Below are positions 53,806 through 63,500 of a stretch of DNA of 64,000 bases, piece after piece. Made by a program: the position numbers and the translations under genes. Every line of letters begins with the position of its first letter. Within the stretch, counting starts at the first letter, position 1. The notes beneath the pieces were generated by a model. That model was given only the letters and a program-made list of their open reading frames with translations. It searched no databases and was not told the DNA's origin. Source of the stretch: Chloroflexota bacterium. Its GTDB lineage: Bacteria > Chloroflexota > Anaerolineae > B4-G1 > SLSP01. The stretch spans positions 1 to 64,000 of the forward strand of contig JAIOAX010000027.1 in the NCBI GenBank assembly GCA_019873645.1. Direction: 5' to 3'.

Positions 53806-54864
53806 CCCCAACCACAGCTCCTGGTATATTGCCCACTCCGCGGCGTCGGTTTCCCAATACGGATAGATAGCGACGCCGGTGATGGTCTGTGTCCACGTGG
53901 CCCAGTCATTGAGGCCGGCGATGACGCCCTGCAGGCCGCTGCGCATATTCTCGGCTTGGGGATCATGGGTGCGCGAGACTTCCTCGGATGTGGGAACCCC
54001 GATGAACAGGCGCACGTCGCTGTAGACCAGCGTGCGGCTCAGGGCGATGACTTGAAACTTCGTCCATTGACGGTACATGGCCGGCATAGGCAGCGCGCTG
54101 TCGTACACCATCACAGCGATTTCGTCTACTCGCCGGGCGATCTTCTGATAGTAGGGGGCGCCCCAGCTCCACTTGCCGATGATCGGCCAATGCACGGTGG
54201 GGAAAAGCGGCCAGATGCGCCGTCCGGCGATGGAAAGCGTTTTGTCAGGGCCAAGGGCCTCACGCAACTCGTCCAGCAACGCCAGCACTGCCGTGTTACC
54301 GTCTTCAACCGGTTCAGGGTCCACATGCAGGCCATCAAATCTGGCCTCCTGTACCAGGTCGGCGCAGAACTCCACCACTTCACGTCGCACGGATTTGCTG
54401 TGCAGATTCATCGTTTGGAGCGGCAACCCGATCCACATCTGCACGCTGAGATCCGGCGCGACATTTTTCAGCGCAGTGACAAATTCCTTCGCGTAACCGT
54501 AGGTGGGGTTGAACGTGCCTTCCGGCTTGTAATAGCTGGTGTAGACATAGAGGGTGGTGATTTGTTGTTGAGTCAGTGCGGCGCTCAGCTCCTGAATCTC
54601 AGCGGCGGTGTGCGGCCGGCTGACCCACTCCACACCCAGCCACGCGGCATTGGTTCCGCGGTTGAAATGCGCGCCCGGAAACGTGGATCTGGGGCGGAAG
54701 AGACACCCGCGTCCCAGCACGATAATCCACAGCGCAGCCAACGCCCCCAACCGCCACAACAAATCTGTACGGCGGGAAATGATGCGCTTTTGAGGTGATC
54801 GGTAATGAGTAGAGGGTAATGAGTAACGAGTAAAGAGTAATGAGGGAATGTTCATAATTCGCAA
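53797..54864 (-). CDS. Membrane-anchored GH18-like glycosidase protein
   Basis: 355 residues if the first ATG is used. A membrane helix (LLWRLGALAALWIIVLG) is followed by a TIM-barrel-like part with FDGLHVDPEPVEDG, the place of the GH18 DxxDxDxE motif with Glu kept. Head residues 1-24 (PSLLFTRYSLPSTHYRSP...) are encoded by a word repeat, so the true start may be the TTG at 54762, directly before the helix. Neither start has a good ribosome site. The substrate is unknown. Confidence 0.7.
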   Translation of the reverse strand: MRIMNIPSLLFTRYSLPSTHYRSPQKRIISRRTDLLWRLGALAALWIIVLGRGCLFRPRSTFPGAHFNRGTNAAWLGVEWVSRPHTAAEIQELSAALTQQQITTLYVYTSYYKPEGTFNPTYGYAKEFVTALKNVAPDLSVQMWIGLPLQTMNLHSKSVRREVVEFCADLVQEARFDGLHVDPEPVEDGNTAVLALLDELREALGPDKTLSIAGRRIWPLFPTVHWPIIGKWSWGAPYYQKIARRVDEIAVMVYDSALPMPAMYRQWTKFQVIALSRTLVYSDVRLFIGVPTSEEVSRTHDPQAENMRSGLQGVIAGLNDWATWTQTITGVAIYPYWETDAAEWAIYQELWLGNK

Positions 54865-54928
54865 TTCGTAATTCGTAATTCGTAATTCGCTACTCGCTAC
54901 TCGCTACTCGCTACTCGCCACTCGCTCC
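54797..54928. repeat. ATGAGTAA and TACTCGC/AATTCGTA word repeats
   Basis: Two adjoining islands: (T)AATGAGTA(G/A)(A/C)G (54797-54848) and AATTCGTAATTCGTAATTCG then CTACTCGCTACTCGC (54857-54920). They supply the head of the GH18-like gene and the last residues and stop codon of mfd. The first word equals that at 914. Confidence 0.92.
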
Positions 54929-57900
54929 ACCAGGTGGCCAGCTCTTCAAGGACGTGGTGCAGGTTGTTACGCCAGCGGGTTTCTTCCCAGGCCAGCGGCA
55001 GCCAGATTTCCTGCCGACCTACCCGCGCGAACTCTCCCAGACGCCGGCGCAATTGCGCGACTTCGTGCGGATTGAGACGCTTGAGCCACGCCGGGCGCAG
55101 GGCAATCTGGCCGTTTTCGACGACGATGGCGGGGATGCGGGCGTCGCGCGCCAGGAGTTTGAGCCGCAGTTGATACATGAGATTTTGCGCTTCTGGCGGC
55201 AGCGGGCCGAAGCGGTCTTGTAATTCTTCCTGCAATTGCGCGACGGCTTCCTGCGTGGTCAGTTCGGCCAGACGGCGGTAGAGTTGCAGCCGCAAGCGCT
55301 CATCGGGGACATATTCCGCCGACAGTCCCACCGCCAGCGGCAACTCGATGGTGATGGAGCCGATGGGTTCGGGCGGTTCTGGCTCGCCGGCCTGCGCCGC
55401 TTTGAGCCGCTGCACGGCGCGGGCAAGCATGCGCGTGTAGAGCGTGAACCCTACGGCGGCAACATGCCCGTGTTGATCCTTGCCCAGCAACTCCCCGGCG
55501 CCGCGGATTTCCAAATCCCGCAGCGCGATGCTGAACCCGCCGCCGCTGCTGGCGGCTTCCTCCAAAGCCCGCAGCCGCGCGCGCGCTTCGTCGTTCATCC
55601 GCCGCTTGTGGAAGAAGTAGGCATAGCTGCGCCGCGTCCCGCGTCCCACACGCCCGCGCAACTGATAGAGCTGCGCCAGCCCGAAGCGGTCCGCCCGCTC
55701 GACGACGAGGGTATTGGCGTTGGGGAAGTCCAGCCCGCTCTCGATGATCGTCGTCGCCAGCAGCACATCCACCTCGCCGGCGGCAAAGCGGCGCATCACC
55801 TGCGCCAGCTCGCGTTCCTGCATCTGTCCGTGTGCTACGGCGATGCGCGCTTCGGGAACCAATGTGCGCAGCCGCTCGGCGACGGCGTGGATGGATTCCA
55901 CGCGGTTGTGGACGTAGAAAACCTGTCCGCCGCGCTTCAACTCGCGGAGCAGCGCGCGCCGCACGACATCGGTGTCATAAGGGCCGATGTAGGTGGCAAT
56001 AGGCAGCCGCTCTTGCGGCGGCGTCTCAATGATGCTCACATCGCGCACGCCGCTGAGCGCCATGTAGAGCGTGCGCGGGATGGGAGTTGCGGTCATCGTC
56101 AGTACATCTACCTCGGTGCGCATCTGCTTGAGGCGTTCTTTGTGGGCGACGCCGAAGCGTTGCTCCTCATCAATGACCACCAGTCCCAGGTCTTTGAAGG
56201 CCACATCTTGCTGCAACAAGCGGTGTGTGCCGATGACGATGTCCACTTTTCCTTCGCGTAGTCCTGCGAGTACCTGACGTTGTTCGGCGTCGGTGCGGAA
56301 GCGCGATAACAGCTCAACATTCACGGGGAAGGGCATCAGTCGCTCCCGGAACGTTTCGTAGTGCTGCTGCGCCAGAACCGTCGTCGGCACCAGGATCGCC
56401 ACCTGCTTGCCGTCCATCACCGCCTTGAACGCCGCACGCAACGCCACTTCCGTCTTGCCGTACCCCGCGTCCCCGCAGATCAGCCGATCCATCGGGCGCG
56501 GCTTCTCCATATCTTCCTTGACCTGGGCGATAGCCTGGATTTGATCTTCGGTTTCCACGTAGGGGAACGCCGCCTCCAGTTCGTGCTGCCATGCTGTATC
56601 GGGTGAGAAGGCATGGCCGGGCACGACTTGCCGGGCGGCGTAGAGATCCAACAGTTCGCCGGCGATTTCATCGGCGGCTTCCTGGACGCGGGCTTTGGTC
56701 TGCGCCCAGGCCGTACTATCGAGACGACTGAGCCGCGGCGGTGTGTCTTCCGCGCCGATATAGCGCGTCAACCGGTCGGCTTGATGGATGGGCACGTAGA
56801 GCTTGTCGCCGCCGCGGGTAGTGTTTTCGCCGAATACCGGTGGGCCGGCGTATTCGATGAGCAGATACTCGCGCTCGATGTCGTCAATGCTGCGCGTGAC
56901 CAACCCGCGGAAAATGCCGATGCCGTAATCTTCATGAACAACTGCATCGCCGGGTTGCAGGTCGGCGAAGGGAAACTCCGGCGCTGTGGCGCGCCGTCGG
57001 GCGCGACGACGTGGCTCCGGCGGTCGCCAACCGAAAAGCTCCTCATCGGTGAGCAGGTGCCGCGCGCCGCGGGGGCCGTTCCATTGCCATCCGCCGGGCG
57101 CCGCGCCTTGCACAAAGGTCAACAGTTCCACCGGCGGCGTCGTCACGGCCGGCTGGACCGGCGGCGGGTTGAAGTCTTGCCACAATTCCGCCATCCGCTC
57201 GGCCTGCCGGCTGACGACGACGACTTGATCGCCCAACGAAAGCCACTGCCGGATGCGTCCCAACGCCTCCGGCAGTCGGCCGGCGAAGTGGGCTTCGGGC
57301 GTGAACCCTTCGGCAAGTGCCCCTTCTTCGCCGGTATTCAACGCCAGGATGCCGGGCTGCTCCAGACGCTCACGGATGGCATCCCAGGTGATGTAGGGGG
57401 GGGCCGGGTGGGGCGGCAGATAACCGTCCTCCGCGATTTGGCGGCGTTGCTCTTCGGCTTCTTCTTCCAGCTCACGCCAGCGCATAGCCAGTTTTTCAGC
57501 CTCGCATACTACTACAAGTGCATCTGTGGGCAGATAATGCAACAGCGAGCCGATTTCCTGATAGAAGTAAGGCAGATAGAACTCCAGGGTGGGGAAGGGC
57601 ATTGCGGCTTCGAGGGCTTGTGCGTCGGCTTCCAGATTGGCGCGCACATCTGCCGGAAGGTCACGCACTAACCAGTCCCGCAGGGTTGTCAAGGCGCGTT
57701 CACCATCAAGGGGCAACACTTCGCGCACCGGCGTCAGCCAGAAGCCGCTGATCCGCCCGGCCTCGGATGTGGAGCGTTGCGTGGCGGGGTCAAAGGTGCG
57801 GATGGTGTCAATGACATCGCCGAAGAATTCCAGGCGGTAGGGCGCGGGAGCTTGCGGCGGGTAGATATCCAGCAGGCCGCCGCGGCGGCTGAACTGCCCC

Positions 57901-58460
57901 GGCGTCTGCACCACGCTCACCGATTCGTAGCCGATGCCGCCGGCGTGCCGCGCCAGACCGGTGAGCGACTCGTGCGCGTTGACCTCGATTTTGCGCGCAG
58001 CGCGGCGGAACTGGCGGTAGGGTAGGGTGCGCTGCATGAGTGCGCGCACCGAGGCTATGATCACCGGCGGCGCGCTCTGGGGGACAGCTTCCAGCCGGTA
58101 CATAAAGAGTTTTGCGAGCACATCCAGGCGGTCGGTGATGGCTTCCGGCGTCCAGGCTGCGCGCTCGTAGAAGAGGACCGGCGGCTCGGGAAACACGCGC
58201 AGCCGCGCGGGATCGTCGAGCCACATCTTGAGCGCCTCCGCCAGGCGGCGGCTCTCATCCACTTCCGGGATAAGGATGACGGTGGGGACGCGCAGGTCTT
58301 CGCATAGACCGGCGAGCACGGCCGGCCGGGCGCGCGGCAGCAGCGACGCAGCCGGCACTTCCAGGCCGCTCTGGAGCGCGTCGCGCAGCGCCTGGTAGGC
58401 GGGATGTTCCCGCACCCATGCTAAGAGTCCGTGCAGAAGGGCCATATATCTTAAATCCAT
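54897..58460 (-). CDS. mfd: Transcription-repair coupling factor Mfd
   Basis: 1187 residues. UvrB-like head ([20 protein letters not shown]), CarD-like RNA polymerase-interaction part ([16 protein letters not shown]), RecG-like helicase with Walker [21 protein letters not shown] box [23 protein letters not shown] and [14 protein letters not shown] motifs, and a C-terminal TRCF domain. Mfd removes stalled RNA polymerase and recruits UvrA. The last eight residues (EWRVASSE) are encoded by the ACTCGC word repeat, which also holds the TAG. ATG 58460 lacks a clear site; ATG 58445 is possible. Confidence 0.94.
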   Translation of the reverse strand: MDLRYMALLHGLLAWVREHPAYQALRDALQSGLEVPAASLLPRARPAVLAGLCEDLRVPTVILIPEVDESRRLAEALKMWLDDPARLRVFPEPPVLFYERAAWTPEAITDRLDVLAKLFMYRLEAVPQSAPPVIIASVRALMQRTLPYRQFRRAARKIEVNAHESLTGLARHAGGIGYESVSVVQTPGQFSRRGGLLDIYPPQAPAPYRLEFFGDVIDTIRTFDPATQRSTSEAGRISGFWLTPVREVLPLDGERALTTLRDWLVRDLPADVRANLEADAQALEAAMPFPTLEFYLPYFYQEIGSLLHYLPTDALVVVCEAEKLAMRWRELEEEAEEQRRQIAEDGYLPPHPAPPYITWDAIRERLEQPGILALNTGEEGALAEGFTPEAHFAGRLPEALGRIRQWLSLGDQVVVVSRQAERMAELWQDFNPPPVQPAVTTPPVELLTFVQGAAPGGWQWNGPRGARHLLTDEELFGWRPPEPRRRARRRATAPEFPFADLQPGDAVVHEDYGIGIFRGLVTRSIDDIEREYLLIEYAGPPVFGENTTRGGDKLYVPIHQADRLTRYIGAEDTPPRLSRLDSTAWAQTKARVQEAADEIAGELLDLYAARQVVPGHAFSPDTAWQHELEAAFPYVETEDQIQAIAQVKEDMEKPRPMDRLICGDAGYGKTEVALRAAFKAVMDGKQVAILVPTTVLAQQHYETFRERLMPFPVNVELLSRFRTDAEQRQVLAGLREGKVDIVIGTHRLLQQDVAFKDLGLVVIDEEQRFGVAHKERLKQMRTEVDVLTMTATPIPRTLYMALSGVRDVSIIETPPQERLPIATYIGPYDTDVVRRALLRELKRGGQVFYVHNRVESIHAVAERLRTLVPEARIAVAHGQMQERELAQVMRRFAAGEVDVLLATTIIESGLDFPNANTLVVERADRFGLAQLYQLRGRVGRGTRRSYAYFFHKRRMNDEARARLRALEEAASSGGGFSIALRDLEIRGAGELLGKDQHGHVAAVGFTLYTRMLARAVQRLKAAQAGEPEPPEPIGSITIELPLAVGLSAEYVPDERLRLQLYRRLAELTTQEAVAQLQEELQDRFGPLPPEAQNLMYQLRLKLLARDARIPAIVVENGQIALRPAWLKRLNPHEVAQLRRRLGEFARVGRQEIWLPLAWEETRWRNNLHHVLEELATWWSEWRVASSE

Positions 58461-58467
58461 CTAAGCC

Positions 58468-58536
58468 AGCAGATTGAGCAGATGAAGCAGCTATTTTATC
58501 TGCTGGTAATAGAAATTTGCTCAATCTGCTGACACA
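58468..58536. repeat. AGCAGATT/AATCTGCT word repeat
   Basis: AGCAGATTGAGCAGATGAAG (58468-58487) and inverted CTCAATCTGCTGAC (58518-58531); third island with this word (also 16484 and 34447). Confidence 0.85.
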
Positions 58537-58541
58537 ACAAG

Positions 58542-59129
58542 TTAAGCCTCAACGCTGACGCGCCAGGTCATCCCCGGCCGCGCAAAATCGGGATCCCCGT
58601 CGAGCCAGCGCACGATCAGCTCGCGTGCCAGCCGCAGCACCTCCCAGACGGAAGGCAGTTCGGCTTCCTCAAAGTCCTGAAGCACATAAGCGGCAGGGTC
58701 CATCTGACCGGGCGGGCGTCCGATACCCAGGCGCAAGCGCGGGAGGGTCTGTGTTCCCAGGAGTTGCATAATGGATTGCACACCGCGATGACCGCCGCTG
58801 GTGCCTTCCTGACGGTAGCGCAGCGTACCCAGCGGGATATCGAGATCATCGTAGATCACCAGAATATGTTCCGGTGGGATTTTGTAGAAGCGACTGAGGG
58901 GCGCAATGGCCTGCCCGCTCTCGTTCATCCACGTTTGGGGTTTTGCCAGGATGACGCGCCGTTCGCCAATGGTCCCGTGCGCCGTCTGGGCGCGGTGCTC
59001 CATCCGCGTAAAGTCCAACCCATGCGCTTGAGCCAGCGCGTCCACGGCCTGGAAGCCGATATTGTGGCGGTTGTGGGCATAACGGGGACCGGGATTGCCC
59101 AGGCCGGCGATGAGGAAGAACTCACTCAC
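58542..59129 (-). CDS. pth: Peptidyl-tRNA hydrolase
   Basis: 195 residues. FLIAGLGNPGPRYAHNRHNIGF contains the Asn and catalytic His; KPQTWMNESGQAI, IYDDLDIPLGTLRYR and GGHRGVQSI are the usual further motifs. It frees tRNA from peptidyl-tRNA that drops off the ribosome. The start overlaps the previous gene by four bases. Confidence 0.95.
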   Translation of the reverse strand: MSEFFLIAGLGNPGPRYAHNRHNIGFQAVDALAQAHGLDFTRMEHRAQTAHGTIGERRVILAKPQTWMNESGQAIAPLSRFYKIPPEHILVIYDDLDIPLGTLRYRQEGTSGGHRGVQSIMQLLGTQTLPRLRLGIGRPPGQMDPAAYVLQDFEEAELPSVWEVLRLARELIVRWLDGDPDFARPGMTWRVSVEA

Positions 59130-59890
59130 GGATGCGGTTTTCTCCGGACCAGGCGCATAAAGTAGCGCACGGCGGCTTTGATGATGAAGTACATGCCGCC
59201 GAGGACGTATAACATAACGGCCAGCTTTACGCCGGTCATGAAGGTTTCCTTGATGGAATCCAGTGAAATATCGAGCTTGAGTTTATCGTTCCCGTTCTCA
59301 TCTGTAGCAATGGGAGTAGCATTCGGCCCCAGCGTTGGGGTGGGGCGCGGGGTCGCCGTGGGCGGTTGCTCGATGGTAGGTGCGATAGGCGCGGCGCCTT
59401 CGGCAGTAGGCGTGGCGGCTATGGGAGTGGCTGTGGGTTCAGGTGTCGGCTCGGTCGTCGGCGTCGGCGGGGCGTTTTGGACGGTGAGGTTATTGATGAA
59501 GTACACGTCGGGCGTGTCGCTGCCGGTGTTCCACACGGCCAACGCGAGTACGTACTTACCGTTGGGCAGGCGCGTGGTATCCCATGTCCCTAACGTCCCG
59601 TTGACCACCATCGTGGTGATCCCCCAGGCAATCGGATTTTGCTGATCCCACACGGTCGCGCCGGTCACGCGGTCGCCAGGTGCGTAGAGGACCGCATAGG
59701 AGCGGAAGTTGGGATGGGTTGCCGTCCCCTGGATGGGCACCAGGCCGCTCACCACGCTCCCTTCCGGCGGGTAGGTGATGACCCACATACTTTCCTGGGA
59801 CAACGGCGCCGCCCATCCCCGGCCGGCGCCTGCCAGCCAGAAGATGAGGGATAAGAGCGCGCCATAGCGTAAGACTTTTGTTCGTCGCAT
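59126..59890 (-). CDS. Exported membrane protein with TP-rich stalk
   Basis: 254 residues. Signal peptide (ALLSLIFWLAGAGRGWAAP), an Ig-like beta domain (MWVITYPPEGSVVSGLVPIQGTA-like, to VYFINNLTVQ), a Thr-Pro-rich stalk (TPTTEPTPEPTATPIA) and a C-terminal helix (LAVMLYVLGGMYFIIKAAV) with a basic cytoplasmic tail. So most of it stands outside, anchored by its end. Coupled to pth by ATGA; role unknown. Confidence 0.72.
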   Translation of the reverse strand: MRRTKVLRYGALLSLIFWLAGAGRGWAAPLSQESMWVITYPPEGSVVSGLVPIQGTATHPNFRSYAVLYAPGDRVTGATVWDQQNPIAWGITTMVVNGTLGTWDTTRLPNGKYVLALAVWNTGSDTPDVYFINNLTVQNAPPTPTTEPTPEPTATPIAATPTAEGAAPIAPTIEQPPTATPRPTPTLGPNATPIATDENGNDKLKLDISLDSIKETFMTGVKLAVMLYVLGGMYFIIKAAVRYFMRLVRRKPHP

Positions 59891-59914
59891 GCCAACTCCT
59901 CACCGGTTGTCAGA

Positions 59915-60012
59915 TAGTCGAATTGTCGTTAGTCTGGTTTGCATCGAAGAAGTTTATCACGAAAGAGGGGGAAGGCAAGTGGCATTGGAGTAAGGAGTAA
60001 GAAGTAAGGAGA
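59915..60012. repeat. TAGTC and GGAGTAA word repeats
   Basis: TCAGATAGTCGAATTGTCG (59915-59933) and three GGAGTAA(G) words (59989-60012). Confidence 0.7.
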
Positions 60013-60050
60013 ACTTGCTGCTTTGGGCGTCTGAGGCTATACTTGAATCC

Positions 60051-60269
60051 ATGTACCCCGGCTTTAGCCGGTTTTTGGAGTTGGCGCTGGCGCAGCAACA
60101 ACAACCAGAAGAGGTGCGCGAGGAGGTCGAAGCGGCTGTCGAGATCGCGCAGGAGGAGACCGCCGCCGGGGAGGATGCCGACAAGCGCCTGTTGAGCAAG
60201 GCGCTGGACGTACTCTTGGAGAAAGGCCCGGACATCGTTAACAAGGAAAGGTGTAGCGCAAGCTGTTAG
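60051..60269 (+). CDS. Small acidic coiled-coil ORF truncated by a repeat array
   Basis: 72 residues from the ATG at 60051 (a start at 60015 adds 12). Helical, acidic: FLELALAQQQQPEEVREEVE, then EDADKRLLSKALDVLLEKG. It ends NKERCSASC, read from the first unit of the palindromic array, so the original C-terminus looks lost. A CCGGCTTTAGCCGG hairpin with a T-run lies inside the first codons. Function unknown; it may be a remnant of a larger NACHT-linked gene. Confidence 0.45.
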   Translation: MYPGFSRFLELALAQQQQPEEVREEVEAAVEIAQEETAAGEDADKRLLSKALDVLLEKGPDIVNKERCSASC

Positions 60270-60512
60270 CTTGCGTAGTAGCGCAAGCTGTTAGCTTGCG
60301 TAGTAGCGCAAGCTGTTAGCTTGCGTAGTAGCGCAAGCTGTTAGCTTGCGAGAGCGCAAGCTGTTAGCTTGCGTAGTAGCGCAAGCTGTTAGCTTGCGTA
60401 GTAGCGCAAGCTGTTAGCTTGCGTAGCGCAAGCTGTTAGCTTGCGTAGCGCAAGCTGTTAGCTTGCGTAGCGCAAGCTGTTAGCTTGCGAGAGCGCAAAC
60501 TAACAGTTTGCG
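60256..60512 (+). repeat. Array of ten palindromic 20-mers plus one inverted variant
   Basis: GCGCAAGCTGTTAGCTTGCG occurs ten times (60256, 60281, 60306, 60331, 60354, 60379, 60404, 60426, 60448, 60470) with linkers TAGTA, AGA or TA. The eleventh unit (60493-60512) has GCGCAAACTAACAGTTTGCG, loop inverted. Each unit is a hairpin with a GTT loop. There are no unique spacers, so it is not a CRISPR. No gene is seen in 60270-60548. Confidence 0.97.
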
Positions 60513-60548
60513 CCACAAGCTGTTTTTCAGTGAGAGAAGGAGGCCCCA

Positions 60549-63500
60549 ATGCCAGACTCGTTTACCGTCGAAACCTGGAAATCCCGCGTGGCGGCGTGGT
60601 GGCGTGAAACCGCCCGCGATCTGCCGGGCGCGATGGCGCGCCTGGGCGTGCGCACGTCCTACGGGTTGCTCACTGCCAGCGCGTGGCTGCCCCTGCTCGA
60701 AGCCTACAGTACACAGACCGGCCCGGCGACGACCGCGCTGGTGGGCGTGCTCGCCGGCGTAGGGAGCAACCTTGTCTCTAACGTGATACAAGGCGCGTAT
60801 GACAAAGCCACCGCCGCCCGTAAGGCCGAAGAACAGATCGCCGAAAACCCCGACCTGCGCGCCGAGTTCCAGCAGGTGTTGGGCAAATTGGACGTGCTGG
60901 CGCTCGCGCAGGAAGCGCTGGGCGAGCAGTGGGCGGCGTTCGAGGCGCGGTTGCAGCAGGAATTGGCCGCGCAGCAGATCACGCTCACGATCAACAGCGG
61001 GGGCGGGGCTGTAGTGATGGGCAATCTTACTGTCGGCGGCGACTTTACGGGCCGTGACCGTTACGACATTGCGGGCGATGCCTACTTTGGCGTCTCGCCG
61101 GACGACGCGCCCCCCGCCGACTTGCTGCGCGCCTACTACCGCCACCTGGCGGCGGAGTGCGCACGGCTGCCGCTGGGCGTGGTGGACCCGCGTTTCGTGA
61201 AACCAGGCAGCTCTGATGAAGTGCCCTTGCAGGCGGTCTACGTAGACCTGGACGTGGTCGCACCGGTCAGGGCCGCGGAGGAGAGCGCGAAGCTGTGGGG
61301 GCTGCGGCTCTCGCGGGGCGAGGGCGACAGCCGCATGCCGTTGCTCGAAGCCCTCTCCGAACCGGAGGCCGCGCGTGTCGTGCTCTTGGGCGATCCCGGC
61401 TCCGGCAAGACGACCTTCGTGGACTACCTGACCCACCGGCTGGCGAATGGGGTGGCGGTTGAGCAGCCCGACGTGGCTTTACCAGAACCACTGCGCGATC
61501 TGTGGCCGGTGCGCCTGGTGCTGCGTGAAGTAGCGCCCTTTTTGCCGGTAGATGCGGCGTGCGGCACTGCCGCGATGCTGTGGGACGCCCTGACCGCCGA
61601 TGTGAAAACCCGCCTGGGCGCGGCGGCGGCTGCGAAGTTGACGCCCTGGTTTCACGCGCGCTTGCTGCGTCACGGGGGACTATTTCTGCTCGATGGATTG
61701 GACGAAGTCCCGGAGGCCGGGCGGCGACGGCGTTGCTTGTTGGAAGCCATTCAGGCGTTGGTGAGCAGCTTGCCCGGCAAGGCGCGGGTCATCCTCACCG
61801 CACGCCCCTATGCTTATGCTGATCCAGTCTGGCATTTGCCTGGCTTTCCGCCGCCCCTGGCGCTGGCGCCGTTCAGCGAGCGGCAGGTGAGGGCTTTTGT
61901 CGAGCGGTGGTATCAGGCTGTGCGCCCGGCGATGGGGTGGAATGAAGCCACCGCCGAAGAGCGTGGGCAGCGCTTGCTGAGCGCGTTAGCACGCCAACCT
62001 TACCTGGCAGACCTGGCCTCACGCCCGTTGCTGCTTACCTTGATGACGACGCTGCACACCAGTTGGGGCCAGTTGCCCGAAGACCGCGCCGACCTGTATG
62101 AGGAATACGTCAAATTGCTGCTGGCACGCTGGCAGCGGGGTCACGAGTACATCGGACCGGATGGCAAGCCGGAGGTAGAACCAGGGATTGTGCGGGCGCT
62201 GGAAGTGGGGGAGGCCACGATCCGCGCGGCGTTGGAGAAGCTGGCCTACACGACGCATGCGCGCCAGGGCCGCGATCCCGACCTGGATGAAGAAGTTCGC
62301 GTTCAGGAGAGCGCCGACATTCCCCAGGCCGCCGTGTTGGACGCCTTTGCCCCGCTGTTGCCCGAGCACATCAACGCGACGGTGGTGCTCAAGTACCTGG
62401 AAACGCGCGCCGGGTTGCTGGTGGGCCGGCGGGAAGGGGTGTATGCCTTTCTGCATCGCTCCTTCCAGGAGTATCTGGCCGCGTGCTATCTGGCGAACAC
62501 GGAGCGCGAATTTGCCGAAACGTTGCGGGCGCTGCTGCTCGACGATCCGGCGTGGTGGCGCGAGGTCTTTTTGTTGGGCGTGGGCAAGAAACGCCAGGGC
62601 GGATTGGGCGATGCTGTGAACGTGGTCAATACGTTGATGCCGGTCGCACCGGCTGGCGACCACGACGCGATTCCCGAAAACGTTTGGCGCGCCGCAACGG
62701 TGGCGGCGGAAGCGCTGCTGGAACTGCGCTTCCCCTCCTGTGCCGAAGGCCGTCCGCATTTTGGCGCAGTCCTGAATCACGTTTGCGCGTGGCTCATGGC
62801 GTTGGTGGACGAAGGTCGCCTCTCCCCCCGCGACCGCGCGCGCGCCGCCGACCTGCTCGGCGGCCTGGGCGACGAGCGACCTGGCGTGCAGGAGGTGCTG
62901 TGGGTCGAAATCCCGGCGGGGCCGTTCCTGATGGGCAGCCGCGATGATGAACCCGATACTTATCCTGATGAGAAACCGCAACACACCGTGACCCTGCCGC
63001 TGTACTACATCAGCCGCTTCCCGGTGACCAACGCGCAGTTCCGTCCCTTTGTGGAGGGCGACGGCTACCGCAATCGGGATTACTGGACCGACGCGGGGTG
63101 GGCCTGGCGCGAGGGCGCGGAGCCGGATCTATCGCCGCTGGAGGGACTGCGAGAAGAGGTGATCAGGAATTATCGTGAATGGCTGGCCCAGCGTCCCAAA
63201 GCACGCCGCGACCGCCCGTTCTGGTGGGAACACCCGGAGCTGGGTCTCTCGAACCGCCCGGTCGTGGGCATCACGTGGTTCGAGGCGGCGGCGTATTGCA
63301 GATGGTTGGAGAAAAGGATGCAGGAGGCAGGGAGCAAGGGGCAAGAGGCAGGGGGCAAGGTTTTGGTGTGGCGAGAGGGTAAGCTGAGTTCTTGCGTCTT
63401 GCCTCTTGCTTCTTGCCGGGTGCGACTGCCGAGCGAGGCGGAGTGGGAGAAGGCGGCGCGAGGGACGGGTGGATTGCGGTATCCGTGGGACAATGTGTGG

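Noticed and set aside
60256..60512. CRISPR array
   Set aside because: Linkers are 2-5 bases and not unique spacers; units are palindromic and there are no cas genes.
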